From Erpobdella octoculata (Eukaryota > Annelida > Clitellata > Hirudinida > Erpobdellidae), in the NCBI GenBank assembly GCA_963978895.1, contig OZ022241.1:10579856-10643855 (forward strand): a DNA stretch of 64,000 nt, read 5' to 3'. The notes below the pieces were generated by a model, which saw nothing but the letters and a program-made list of their open reading frames with translations, was not told where the DNA came from and did no database searches. How positions within the stretch are numbered: position 1 is the stretch's first letter; each line of letters begins with the position of its first letter. The translations under genes and the position numbers were made by a program. Of this stretch, positions 24,881 to 34,830 are shown piece after piece.

Positions 24881-25249
24881 TATATATATATATATATATA
24901 TGAATGTTTGTGGGTTAGTTTGTCTATTATAGAAACGGGAAAGCGACCCGGAACGGACAGCGAGCGGGAACGGAAAAGCAAGCCTGAGCGGGAATGGGAG
25001 AGCAAACGTGAGCGGGAAAGCGACCGGGAGTGATAAAGCGACCGGGAGCGGGAAAGCGACCGGGAGCGGGAAAGCGACCGGGAGCGGGAAAGCGACCGGG
25101 AGCGGGAAAGCGACCGGGAGCGGGAAAACGACCGAAAACGGGAAAGCGAACGGGAGTGGGAAAGCAGGTGGGAAAGGAAACGGGAGAGAAAGAGACAAAC
25201 ATTAGAAAAACCTCTAAAAAACCCGGGCAACGCCGGGTATCTCCGCTAG
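24881..25249 (+). mobile_element. Short complete Helitron-like element, + orientation
   Basis: It begins with (TA)n-TGAATGTTTGTGGGTTAG and ends CCCGGGCAACGCCGGGTATCTCCGCTAG followed by T. In between lie about eight GCGGGAAAGCGACCGGGA units (24935-25165) and the GAAAAACCTCTAAAAA lead-in to the hairpin. At about 370 bp it is the most compact family member and lies head-to-head with the 24353 copy. Confidence 0.75.
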
Positions 25250-25335
25250 TACATACATAAACACACACACAGACACACATACATGCACATACACATACAT
25301 ACATACACACATACATACGCACATACATATATATA
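25250..25335. repeat. CACATACATACA-type microsatellite
   Basis: Irregular ACAC/ATAC run directly after the Helitron-like end. Confidence 0.85.
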
Positions 25336-25515
25336 TAGTTCCCGCTCGCTCACCCGCTCCGCTCCGCTCATTTTGTGACGGATTTCAAATTTTTTTTTTA
25401 TTTGACTTTCCCCTTGACTCTCAAGGTTGTGTGAAAATTTCATTACGATCGGATGAATGGTGTAGCAATGCAGAAAGGACATTAACATACATAAATACAA
25501 ACATTCATTTTTTAC
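25335..25515 (-). mobile_element. R3 element, second near-full copy
   Basis: Co-linear with 24165-24350 (CCGCTCCGCTCATTTTGTG, CCTTGACTCTCAAGG, GATGAATGGTGTAGCAATGCA, AAACATTCATTTTT). Confidence 0.6.
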
Positions 25516-25741
25516 CAATGCTTTTATTAACTCGTCGGCTCTGTTTCTCTGTCTGTTTCTCTGTCTGTTTCTCTGTCTGTTTCTCTGTCTGTTTCTCTGT
25601 CTGTTTCAAATCTTGCAATCAATTTTTGAGTCACTTCCTTTTTGAGTCACTTCCTGATGATAGATTTTTTTCAAATTTTGCATACATGCTCAAGATAGAA
25701 GACAATGCAATATTCAATTATTAGTTTCACAATAAGTCAAT
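25516..25741 (+). repeat. Direct repeat R4, copy 1, with CTGTCTGTTTCT tandem
   Basis: TACCAATGCTTTTATTAACT...CAATATTCAATTATTAGTTT is repeated at 25997-26180. This copy has about six CTGTCTGTTTCT units and a duplicated GAGTCACTTCC; the second copy has fewer. Confidence 0.8.
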
Positions 25742-25754
25742 TTATTGAGTTAAT

Positions 25755-25850
25755 TTTCTTGAGGATTTTATCGAGGGGTTTCTTGAGGGTTTTCTTGAGG
25801 GTTTTCTTGGGGGTTTTCTTGAGGGTTTTCTTGAGGGTTTTCTTGACCAC
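25755..25850. repeat. 15-bp minisatellite (GGGTTTTCTTGAGGG type)
   Basis: About six tandem copies of TTTTCTTGAGGG-TT with single-base variation. Confidence 0.85.
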
Positions 25851-25996
25851 AAAACGCTAACCGACTGGCAGACTATTTTACCAAGTTAACACGAACCACA
25901 CTCACTGACCGCGATTCTCAAGCGTGTACGAAATTTTCATGAAAATAGTTGAGATATTTAAATTCGATGCTTTTTGATGATATTTTTATTATTATT

Positions 25997-26180
25997 ACCA
26001 ATGCTTTTATTAACTCGTCGTCTCTGTTTCTCTGTCTGTCTGTTTGTTTCTCTGTCTGTTTCAAATCTTGCAATCAATTTTTGAGTCACTTCCTGATGAT
26101 AGATTTTTTCAAATTTTGCATACATGCTTAAAATAGAAGACAATGCAATATTCAATTATTAGTTTTACAATAAGTCAATA
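25997..26180 (+). repeat. Direct repeat R4, copy 2
   Basis: Nearly identical to 25516-25741 apart from copy number of the inner CTGTCTGTTT unit. The pair suggests a recent segmental duplication or two insertions of one element. Confidence 0.8.
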
Positions 26181-26780
26181 AATTTAGATAATTTTAATTA
26201 ATTTCGATATTTGGTATAATTAAGATATTTCGACTTTAACATAAAATAAAAGAGTAATATAATAAAAAATTGATTGCAAAATTTGTGTTTTAATTACATA
26301 TAAAAGCATTGGTTTTAAAAATTCGTTTTTAATTTACTTGAGTAAATGTATAGTACCTTTCCTTGCTGTAAATTAAATCCTTTTATTATAATCTTGAGTT
26401 TAAACAAAAATGAAAATATATCTATATATATAATAAATACAAACATTCATTTTTATATATATAGATATATTTTCTTTTAGGCATGCTCTGTTAAAAATGA
26501 TAGACCACTTTGCGTTGATACGTTTTTTCGCCAAGCTTTCAAAATCTCTTGAATTCATGATAACTACCTTTTATATCTTGCTTTCCACTTTCCATACGTT
26601 GTTTTTCTATTTCAGTTTTCATTAATGTTTATTCTCGTCGTTTTATAGTTTCATTCTATTTTCGCATTATAGTAAATACATTTTAACTTCGTAATTTAAA
26701 GGGCTCCGAAGATGCTTTTCTGCGAAACCGATCGGTCAGCCCTCGTTTTTAATAAATCTATTTAAAAAGCGGAGTTATCA

Positions 26781-26785
<5 letters not shown>
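26181..26785. other. AT-rich; one Helitron-like 5' end at about 26465 (-)
   Basis: Reading the - strand from 26465 gives TCTATATATATAAAAATGAATG, the TC-start plus ATGAATGTTTG seen at other family starts. It is preceded by A on that strand, as expected for Helitron insertion between A and T. No 3' partner was identified. A short TA run follows at 26786-26828. Confidence 0.45.
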
Positions 26786-26828
<43 letters not shown>

Positions 26829-26833
<5 letters not shown>

Positions 26834-27087
26834 GTATCTTGAACTGTCTGATTAATTTGATTTGATTAATTTCAATTGATTTAAGGCCTAATTCATATCG
26901 GAAACATTAAATTCATGTATTGTCATCCAGAATAAAGCTTTCCTGAAAGTTGTAGAGCTCTCAAGGTGGTCGAAAAGTGGGAAAGCGACAGGGAGCGTGA
27001 GAGCAAGCGGGAAAGGAAACGGGAGCGCGAGAGAAAAACGATAGAAAAACCTCTATAAAGCCCGGGCAACGCCGGGCACCACGCTAA
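26829..27087 (+). mobile_element. Helitron-like family H1, + orientation 3' end (CTAA)
   Basis: Ends GCCCGGGCAACGCCGGGCACCACGCTAA then T. CTAA satisfies the Helitron CTRR rule. Two to three GTGGGAAAGCGACAGGGAGC-like units precede it. The 5' limit is uncertain. Confidence 0.65.
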
Positions 27088-27179
27088 TATATATATACTA
27101 GCAGTGCCCGTAGCGGCTTCGCTCGCATGAAATTAGAGAGTTTGAACCGTGAATCCATAGTAGAGATCAATTTTTTAGG

Positions 27180-27480
27180 TCTCGGCTCGGCCCGTCAACA
27201 ACTTAGCCCAGCCCGTTTTAAAAACCCAAACTCCTGGCCCGGCACGGCCCGTCTGAATTAGGCCCGGCCCATTCTTACAGGCCTAGAAGTTCTATATACT
27301 TGATGAAAAACTTCGGCCCGTCCCACCATGACTTCAGATTTGGCCCGGCCCAACTGAAGACCCTAAAATCACTAAAATATCTATATACTTGGTGAAAAAC
27401 CTCGGCCCGTCCCACTTTGATTTAAGGTTTGGCCTGGCCCGTGTGAAGACTCTAAAATAACGGCTTGGCCCGGCCGGTGA
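27180..27480. mobile_element. CGGCCCGTC-rich block, second copy
   Basis: Co-linear with 23826-24000 and slightly longer, with two partial internal repeats of 'TATATACTTG(A/G)TGAAAAAC(T/C)TCGGCCCGTC'. Confidence 0.55.
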
Positions 27481-27525
27481 TAAACTGGACTTAGCTACTT
27501 TTAACCGGCCACAAACTTCAAAATA

Positions 27526-28135
27526 CTAGTTTTTGCATTTGTAGCACTTACAGTTTTTGAGTAGCAGTTATTTTGAAATCAAATAACCCTTATTTCCACC
27601 CCACATTTGAGGTCCTGGAAACCAAATTTTTAAAAAAATGTTGAAACACTTTTATTTTTTGAGTAAATACTAAATACTAATTTTGACATCTGTAGCATTC
27701 ACAGTTTTTGAGTAGCAATTACTTTAAAAACCAAAGAAACCTTTTTTCCACCCCACATTTGAGGTCCTGAAAACCAAAATTTCAAAAAATGGTGAAACAC
27801 ATATATCCTTATTTTTAGAGTAGAAATTAATTACTAATTTTTACTTTTGTAGCATTTACAGTTTTTGAGTAGCAGTTACTTTAAAAACCAAATAACCCTA
27901 TTGTCCACCCCACATTTGAAGTCCTGGAAACCAAATTTTCAAAAAATGCTAAAACACGTATTTCATTATTTTTGGAGTAGAAACTAAATACTAATTTTTA
28001 CTCCTGTAGCATTCACAGTTTTTGAGTAGCAGCTACTTTAAAAACCAAATAACTTAATTTTCCAACCCACATTTGAGGTCCAGGAAACCGAATTTTCAAA
28101 AAATGGTGAAACACGTATCTTTTTATTTTTCAAGA
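27526..28135 (+). repeat. Tandem repeat of about 155 bp, four copies
   Basis: Each unit contains ACTAATTTT..TGTAGCATTCACAG, TTTTTGAGTAGCAGTTACTTT, CCACCCCACATTTGAGGTCC and AAACCAAATTTTCAAAAAATG. Unit starts are near 27526, 27677, 27833 and 27989. It looks like an internal part of the H2 element. Confidence 0.85.
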
Positions 28136-28341
28136 AGAATCCATATACCAAATTTCAAAATCTCTTCATTTTTGGTTTTCGAGATATACATTGTTTTAGA
28201 AAAAAGTTTGTTTTTCAGTTTCTTCCCCTCAGGAGCAAAGTTTTCAAAAATCCTTTCTTAGTGGATGCTTACGCAATACATGTAATATAAGTTCCAAATT
28301 TCACGTTCCTAGGATGAGGCGTTTGAGCTCGGCGTTGATTA

Positions 28342-29233
28342 TCAGTCAGTCAGTCAGTCAGTCAGTCAGTCAGTCAGTCAGTCAGTCAGTCAGTCAGTCA
28401 GTCAGTCAGTCAGTCAGTCAGTCAGTCAGTCAGTCAGTCAGTCAGTCAGTCAGTCAGTCAGTCAGTCAGTCAGTCAGTCAGTCAGTCAGTCAGTCAGTCA
28501 GTCAGTCAGTCAGTCAGTCAGTCAGTCAGTCAGTCAGTCAGTCAGTCAGTCAGTCAGTCAGTCAGTCAGTCAGTCAGTCAGTCAGTCAGTCAGTCAGTCA
28601 GTCAGTCAGTCAGTCAGTCAGTCAGTCAGTCAGTCAGTCAGTCAGTCAGTCAGTCAGTCAGTCAGTCAGTCAGTCAGTCAGTCAGTCAGTCAGTCAGTCA
28701 GTCAGTCAGTCAGTCAGTCAGTCAGTCAGTCAGTCAGTCAGTCAGTCAGTCAGTCAGTCAGTCAGTCAGTCAGTCAGTCAGTCAGTCAGTCAGTCAGTCA
28801 GTCAGTCAGTCAGTCAGTCAGTCAGTCAGTCAGTCAGTCAGTCAGTCAGTCAGTCAGTCAGTCAGTCAGTCAGTCAGTCAGTCAGTCAGTCAGTCAGTCA
28901 GTCAGTCAGTCAGTCAGTCAGTCAGTCAGTCAGTCAGTCAGTCAGTCAGTCAGTCAGTCAGTCAGTCAGTCAGTCAGTCAGTCAGTCAGTCAGTCAGTCA
29001 GTCAGTCAGTCAGTCAGTCAGTCAGTCAGTCAGTCAGTCAGTCAGTCAGTCAGTCAGTCAGTCAGTCAGTCAGTCAGTCAGTCAGTCAGTCAGTCAGTCA
29101 GTCAGTCAGTCAGTCAGTCAGTCAGTCAGTCAGTCAGTCAGTCAGTCAGTCAGTCAGTCAGTCAGTCAGTCAGTCAGTCAGTCAGTCAGTCAGTCAGTCA
29201 GTCAGTCAGTCAGTCAGTCAGTCAGTCAGTCAG
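28342..29233. repeat. (CAGT)n tetranucleotide array, about 223 perfect copies
   Basis: 892 bp of uninterrupted TCAG/CAGT with no visible substitution. The SVSQ protein read through it is an artefact: 4-bp units give a 12-bp, four-residue cycle with no stop in any frame. Confidence 0.97.
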
Positions 29234-29269
29234 GACATGTTCTTTTATATATATATAGATAAAACTGAC

Positions 29270-29330
29270 TGTCATCATCATCATCACCATCATCATAATC
29301 GTCACCACCACCACCACAATCATCATCAGT
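29270..29330. repeat. CAT/CAC microsatellite
   Basis: Short imperfect trinucleotide run directly after the H2 element. Confidence 0.8.
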
Positions 29331-29640
29331 ATTATACTTTTATTTTTACATGTAAGCACTTTATCAAATTCTACCTGAAAACAAATTGGTCGTAAACCGT
29401 TTTCACCTTTGTTTGGCCGCTTCGACGATGCTTTATGAATATTATAATTCATTCTTTCAACAGGCCTTCAATTTCCCGTTTTTTAATTGGCAGAAATAAA
29501 AATAAATTATCGGTCACGTGCGATCTGTTTTTGTCTAAATAAATAATTTAGTTAATCTTAATAAATTGTCCGACAGATGGCTTTTTTATCATTGTGTACA
29601 AATAAAAAGTCACTCAGACAACAACAAATACAACGGTTAT
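29331..29640. other. No recognisable feature
   Basis: AT-rich, nothing supported. Confidence 0.5.
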
Positions 29641-29775
29641 GATGATGATGATGATGACAATGATGGTGGGTTGAGATGATGATGATGACAATAACGATGA
29701 CGATGACGATGACGATGACGACGATGACGTTTGCGATGGTGATTGCGATGGTGATGATGATGATGATGATGATGA
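29640..29775. repeat. GAT/GACGAT compound microsatellite
   Basis: (GAT)n with a (GACGAT)n core and GCGATGGTGATT words. Confidence 0.85.
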
Positions 29776-30365
29776 TAATCTTGTTTATTTGTACTGGTTG
29801 TTTTGCTGGTGAAAAGATTTGCACGTTGTTAAAATTGGATGTATTGAATTGTTTATTAATGATCGTCACATCGATAGTCCATAAATTGTTGAGTTTTGTC
29901 AGCTCCGTTTTGCGTTTGCATTAATCAAACCACATGAGCGGTTCCAGTTGCAATGCGATTGACCGGGTGCGGTCTTAGTGGTTGCTTGCCTACCTTAAAA
30001 ATATTCCGTGTTATTCAATTCTCCAATAGTTTATTATTTCCTATCATCTCAAATTCTCTATCAAAAATAGCTCATCGATCAGATCAAACAAATCCCATCA
30101 TAAGTTAGCCTAGCTAAAAATAGCGCATATTCATCATTTTCTATTTCCGCTGCAGTAATGAACATTTTTTTAAAGTTAAATTTATAAAATATATAATTGT
30201 TATGCATTAAATCTTAATAAAATATATTTATTTAATTAATTTAGAGTGGAAAACTAATCTTGGATAATTGGGCTGTCTGTCTTTGGTCAACCTACTTGCA
30301 TAATTTTCCCCTCACTCACTCGCTCACTCACTAATACAGATGTATAAACCCATAAATTATTAAAA
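29776..30365. other. No gene recognised
   Basis: AT-rich, with a short CACTCACTCGCTCACTCACT run at about 30312-30332. Confidence 0.5.
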
Positions 30366-30374
30366 ATGCAATAT

Positions 30375-30510
30375 TTCTAATTTTCCGGGGTGCAGACACT
30401 TTGCCCGGGGGGCAAGATTTGACCCGGGGGGTGGGCAAAATTTGATCCTGGGGGAAGCTCGCACCGTCGCACCCCCCCCCCCCCCCCCCGAACTCTACGC
30501 CTATGCACAT
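30375..30510. mobile_element. GC-rich transposon terminal fragment with C20 run
   Basis: CCCGGGGGGCAAGATTTGACCC words followed by about 20 consecutive C and GAACTCTACGCCTATG. The last phrase recurs after CCCCTT/CCCCCTG at about 50420-50445. It probably represents one end of a MITE or hAT-like element. Confidence 0.45.
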
Positions 30511-30718
30511 ACACATATATACACACAGACGGTCTAGCAACGCGGCTTTCGACATCTACAATTTTTAATCATGGCCGTGGAATAAAACTTTCATTATTTG
30601 TTTTTTACGTTGCCTAGAACTGTCAACTTGAATTTAATTTATTAAATTATTAAAAATATAAATTTTCTTTTTTCTCACCGCCAACAATTATCAATTTTAG
30701 TTGAGATAAAATGTTAAG

Positions 30719-30726
30719 GATGTTTT
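30719..30726 (+). repeat. Target-site duplication, left (GATGTTTT)
   Basis: Identical to 31774-31781. Confidence 0.8.
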
Positions 30727-31255
30727 CAGGGACGTATATTTGGGGCAGGGAAGCATCCCCCCCACTTGGTTTTCAAAATTTGAATTTTTTTTACTTAGAG
30801 TTTACTATATATTTTTTTAAATTTTAACCCTTTTTAACCTAGTGATGATGCAATGCGCATTGGAATCTTTCAGGCATATGTACACAATTCCGCCGCTGAT
30901 TTCCAAAATTTAATTTTTTACCAAGAGTTTACTATATAATTTGTTAATTTTAACTTTACTTAACCTCGTGATGATTGAATGCGTATTGGATTCCTTTTTG
31001 CGTGTGAAGACAATTTTATATCAGCTCGACGCTAGATTTACTAATAACTGCAGACTGCAATAACTCGTGGAATTTTATCCTATTAGTGGTATTGATACAA
31101 ACTTTGATTCCCTCACAGCTGTCAACATCAAAGTTATTATTATTTATTACACAAAAATGAAACAAAATTCTACACACCCTATTCTGGACATCCTTTTTTG
31201 TTAATCCTGTACTTGCCCCTGCAATATGATTAAATCATTCATCTCCCTTATACCC

Positions 31256-31300
31256 AGTGGCGGATCCAGAAATTCCTGGTGGGGATGCACTTCAGAAAAT
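31256..31300 (+). mobile_element. Nested hAT-type terminus (CAGTGGCGGATCCAG)
   Basis: CAGTGGCGGATCCAGAAATT followed by GGTGGGGATGCA is a terminal motif I recognise from hAT elements in many animals. Related ends lie at 53728 and, inverted, at about 56898. Its partner end was not found. Confidence 0.55.
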
Positions 31301-31683
31301 GTTCACATTTTCTTTAAAAAAGCTGATGACCGGTGAGGGGTAAGTATTTTTTTTATCAAAAACTTCCTCTTTCTCCTACCAAAAAAACAACAGTCATTTT
31401 CCAAAAACCAGGTATTATACCCAGAAAATTTCAATTGATACTCTGGTGGAGTATGCATCTCTCCAACCCTCTTTGCTTGTACCTACGTATTTATATAGAT
31501 ATAAAAAATAATGTGTGTGTGAGAGAGAGCATTCGCTTATCGCATCCATGCCCCAGGAGCAATATAAACAACATTTGGCATGCAGGTAGACTTTATTGAT
31601 AAAAAAATTTTGAAAAATTAAAAAAAATCTGCTAATTATTTGACGTTTCATTGCCACAAAAGGGAGAAAACTAAGCAAAAGAA

Positions 31684-31710
31684 CCCGGCAACACCGGGTA
31701 ACCCTGTTAG
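31684..31710 (+). mobile_element. Degenerate H1 Helitron-like 3' end
   Basis: CCCGGCAACACCGGG, then TAACCCTGTTAG, then T: the hairpin is preserved, with CTAG mutated to TTAG. Only the terminus is recognisable. Confidence 0.55.
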
Positions 31711-31773
31711 TAAGCTATATAATGGCAGGAAAACTTTGCCCCCCGCCTGGAAAATGCTGAATTTACGTCCTTG

Positions 31774-31781
31774 GATGTTTT
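31774..31781 (+). repeat. Target-site duplication, right (GATGTTTT)
   Basis: Exact copy of 30719-30726. Confidence 0.8.
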
Positions 31782-31789
31782 AGTACTAA

Positions 31790-32040
31790 GTAAGCATGTT
31801 TCGTGGTTTCCAGATAGATGTATGTGTGTATGCATGCATGCGTGTGAAAGCTTACCTGTTGGTTATTGTGAAAACAATATACATGTTTGTTTGTGAGTAT
31901 GCGTGTGGAAGCTTACCTGTTGGTTATTGGACAAATTCGAGGAGACAGTGTAGGTGTTATTTGATTATTCTATAACTATAATTATGTGGCTAGATGTTTA
32001 GAAAAGCACAAACGCTGACACCGACCAAAACCTAGTGATG
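31790..32040 (-). repeat. Dispersed repeat R2, inverted copy
   Basis: Contains a 60-bp direct repeat (GTGTGAAAGCTTACCTGTTGG... / GTGTGGAAGCTTACCTGTTGG). The rest matches the complement of 10440-10520 and 11020-11045. Confidence 0.55.
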
Positions 32041-32825
32041 ATTGTATTTATCTTGGTTCATGTCATCAATGATAACCATAATTTATCTGCCGCGTTGTCT
32101 GGTCGTTGCATTATAATAATATATTATTATCATCATATCACTGACAGTTATGACAAATACAGTTCATCACTTAATGTATTAATAAATGACCTCAATTAAT
32201 TTAGAAATAGCAAGATTATTTACAGACTTTTGACCTGATTTTTAGAAACAGCAACATGAAAATCGGCCATGTTCGACCGATCCCTGCATACGTGCAACCA
32301 TTTGTACACCGAAAGATGTGCGCAGCATGTCAAGAAGGTGTACTGAAAACCTCAACTTTGGTCATAATTATTTTCCATTTTATTGAGTTTAGTGGAACAT
32401 GCTTACATGACAACTTATCATTCATAATAAACTATTCACATGCACAGTGACTAAAGTTTAAGTCTTGAAGAGTAAGTTTTCTGTGCAGAAAGGCTATTTT
32501 TCCAATAACATCTAATATTTTGCTTTCGATGCTTTGTTGAGCGACTAGCAATGACTCGTTTTGAAAAGGTGATGAAAAAACAGTTCAGCTTTGAGCGGGT
32601 TTTCTGGAAGACGTGAAACAAGAGCGGGACATGTAGTGGGTTTTCTAAAAACGATGGAGCGGATCACACAGCGAGGGCTTGTAAGGTTAAGCGAAGTAAG
32701 CGGAAAATCACAAACATAACTGAATCGCAGACCTGCCATTTGTGGTTCCCGCTCGGCTCATATACTCTGGCATCAATAAAAGTACATTATGTAGTTGATG
32801 GCGTTGTACGTGAAGTACATAATGT
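32041..32825. other. No gene recognised
   Basis: Two short open frames (32256-32450 + and 32739-32545 -) have no recognisable domain or splice support. Confidence 0.4.
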
Positions 32826-32837
32826 ATTTTATGGCAT

Positions 32838-33870
32838 TCATGGGCGCACGCAGAAATTTTGCAGTGGGGGTCAAAACTTTACTCTTGTTACTTTTCTTTT
32901 CAACCTTTCTATTTTTCATTTTTACCTCTCCTCTCTTTTTTCTCTAAAAGTGAGAGGGATCTAGGGGGTTCACTGAATTCCAGAAAATTTTTGGAAGTTC
33001 CTGCTTCAAATTTTTTAAATAAAGTGCAATTTCCAGTTAGCTTTATCAACGTGATAAAAATTTCAAACACGCTGAAAATTACAAAAATCTTTTAGTCTTA
33101 AAAGTACAAATCACCAATAAGGTCAGATTAAGGCACAGGCCAACTACGCCATGGCGAAGTTGGCCTAATGGTTTTAGGGTCCCGCTCTATTAATAAATTT
33201 AAAAAAATCTGGCTACTTGCTAGAAATTTTTAAAGTAATGTTACAAATAAACAAATATTTTAGTATTGAACTTTTTTACAATTTCTTTCAGAACTCATTT
33301 TGCATTTGGGTGAGTTCAAAAAATTGGAAAATGCTGGTGATGCATTCCTCATTAGCAAAACACTGTGTTTTCCTCTAATGATGAAATACTCAAAAAAAGT
33401 TTATAATGTCCAAGGGCATCTGATTCAGATTCCGCTAAACCTATCCTTCATTTTGCATCTTTCTTCCTATGTAAGAGATTCTTATTTAGAGCTGTCCCCA
33501 TGGAAAAATTCAGAAGCTCAAAATGTTTTACAATTTAGATTTTTACGGATTATTAAGGATTTAGGAGAACTAAAATGGATTTGTAGCTGAAGCAGAAATC
33601 GGAGTCTTGAGACAATGTCTTGTCTCGAGACTCATTTTCCTAAGTAAAAAATTGGTACAGCTTCCGCTGTAAGAACGTACAATTACAATTAAAAAAATAT
33701 ACGGACAATTACTTTTAGGGGTTTATTTTGGTAAGATGGTAGGATCACTTGCATTGTGGATGGTTTATTGTAGACTACTCACAGCAACTATATAGACACT
33801 GTCAATGTGTAATGGGGAGCGACAAAATATTTTTGGTCTAGGGCCTCAAAAAACCTTGATCCAGCCGCGA
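32838..33870. mobile_element. Transposon-derived patchwork
   Basis: GGGCGCACGCAGAAATTTTGC at 32843 resembles common hAT-like ends. 33121-33185 (AGATTAAGGCACAGGCC...GTTTTAGGGTCCCGCT) and 33830-33870 (GGTCTAGGGCCTCAAAAAACCTTGATCC) look like opposite ends of another decayed element. A 96-codon open frame (33300-33590 +) between them shows no domain I recognise. Confidence 0.4.
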
Positions 33871-34825
33871 TCACCAACAGAGTCAAACAGTCTATCTGCC
33901 AAAACTAATAATTTATTATTGCATATATCATATCAATTATTGTTAAATAAATTATTCTTTGTCTTAGACTTTAAATTTTAATTAACATATCATAGCTGTT
34001 TAACTTTTATGAGTAAATGTCATAACTTATTGTTTGGTTTGTTCTTTAAAAAATCTAATTCTTCTTTAATTTGTTCACAACTTTGCTAAACCATTTATAT
34101 TTTTTATTTTTTGAAAATTTGTTTCTGTAGACATTAGTATCTAGTACAAAACCCAAATAAATGTCTTCTTCCATAATTGACCACTACTATGTTTTTCCTT
34201 TTCATTGTGCTTTGAATGATCGTTCAATTGTGCAAGTGGTTGCTAGCAATAAATAAAACGGTTTGAATTAACTGTGCAAATATAGAATCGGTGTTTTTGA
34301 AAGAAAATTGAGTACTTTAAAGCTTTTGAGAAAATATTTATGAATATCAACAATTACCATGTATTTTCCTCAGGTCATCAGTCATTCTTATCAAAGAAGT
34401 TGAGTAGTTTTCATAAAAAAAATTCTGAATCGAACTACGACAACAGTATCAGTAAATTTCAACACTAATTTTTTTGGAGTGCCACTCATACGACAGCTTA
34501 GAATAAATAAAATAAAACTTATAACCTATAAACAAATACATGTTGAAATAAATATCACATAGAATATAGTAACGATTTGATCAGTAGTGGATCAATCCCG
34601 ATGTTCTGGATCATTTTCTAAACCATTTTAAACATAATATTTGTATTCATGCATTTAGGCTAACAAGACTATTATCGGGATTTTCATAGACTTTTTTATA
34701 ATTTCACATTTAGAATAATTATTACTATCCTTATTTTGCTTTTCCAGGGGGGGGGGGGTAAATGCCCCTCTTTGTCCATGCCTGCTTTGTATGGAGTGTA
34801 CGTGAATGAAAGGCTTGTAAGAAAT
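33871..34825. other. No gene recognised
   Basis: AT-rich, with a G10 run at about 34749. Nothing supported. Confidence 0.5.
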
Positions 34826-34830
34826 ATTAC

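Larger units (their letters stand above)
27098..29259 (-). mobile_element. Helitron-like element H2 with giant CAGT array
   Basis: On the - strand it starts A|TCTATATATATATAAAAGAAC (29259 downwards) and ends CGCTACGGGCACTGCTAG|T at 27098. The 5' TC, the terminal CTAG and the A/T target site are the Helitron hallmarks; the 3' hairpin (AGCG-AAGC-CGCT) is short. Inside are the CAGT array, a tandem repeat of about 155 bp and a CGGCCCGTC block that may be a nested insertion. No Rep/helicase coding, so non-autonomous. It lies tail-to-tail with the element ending at 27087, separated by 10 bp of TA repeat. Confidence 0.7.
30727..31773. mobile_element. hAT-like element with perfect 8-bp target duplication
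   Basis: Left end CAGGGACGTATATTTGG and right end (complement of AATTTACGTCCTTG) are imperfect inverted repeats obeying YARNG. Each has a C/G-rich GCCCCCC block 20-30 bp inside. The flanking GATGTTTT is exact. The interior is composite: another hAT-type start CAGTGGCGGATCCAG at about 31256 and a degenerate H1 Helitron end at 31684-31710. It is therefore a 1047-bp non-autonomous element with nested insertions. No transposase recognised. Confidence 0.8.

Noticed and set aside
28342..29233. CRISPR-like array
   Set aside because: It is a tetranucleotide microsatellite with no spacers, in animal DNA.
28314..29258. 314-residue SVSQ-repeat open frame
   Set aside because: It is the translation of an uninterrupted CAGT microsatellite inside a Helitron-like element; such a repeat is open in all frames.
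31333..31678. Overlapping open frames of about 87 codons on both strands
   Set aside because: They lie inside the composite hAT element, lack domains, and overlap repeat termini.
33300..33590. 96-codon open frame as a host gene
   Set aside because: No recognisable domain or splice context, and it sits between repeat-like ends; chance or transposon-derived.
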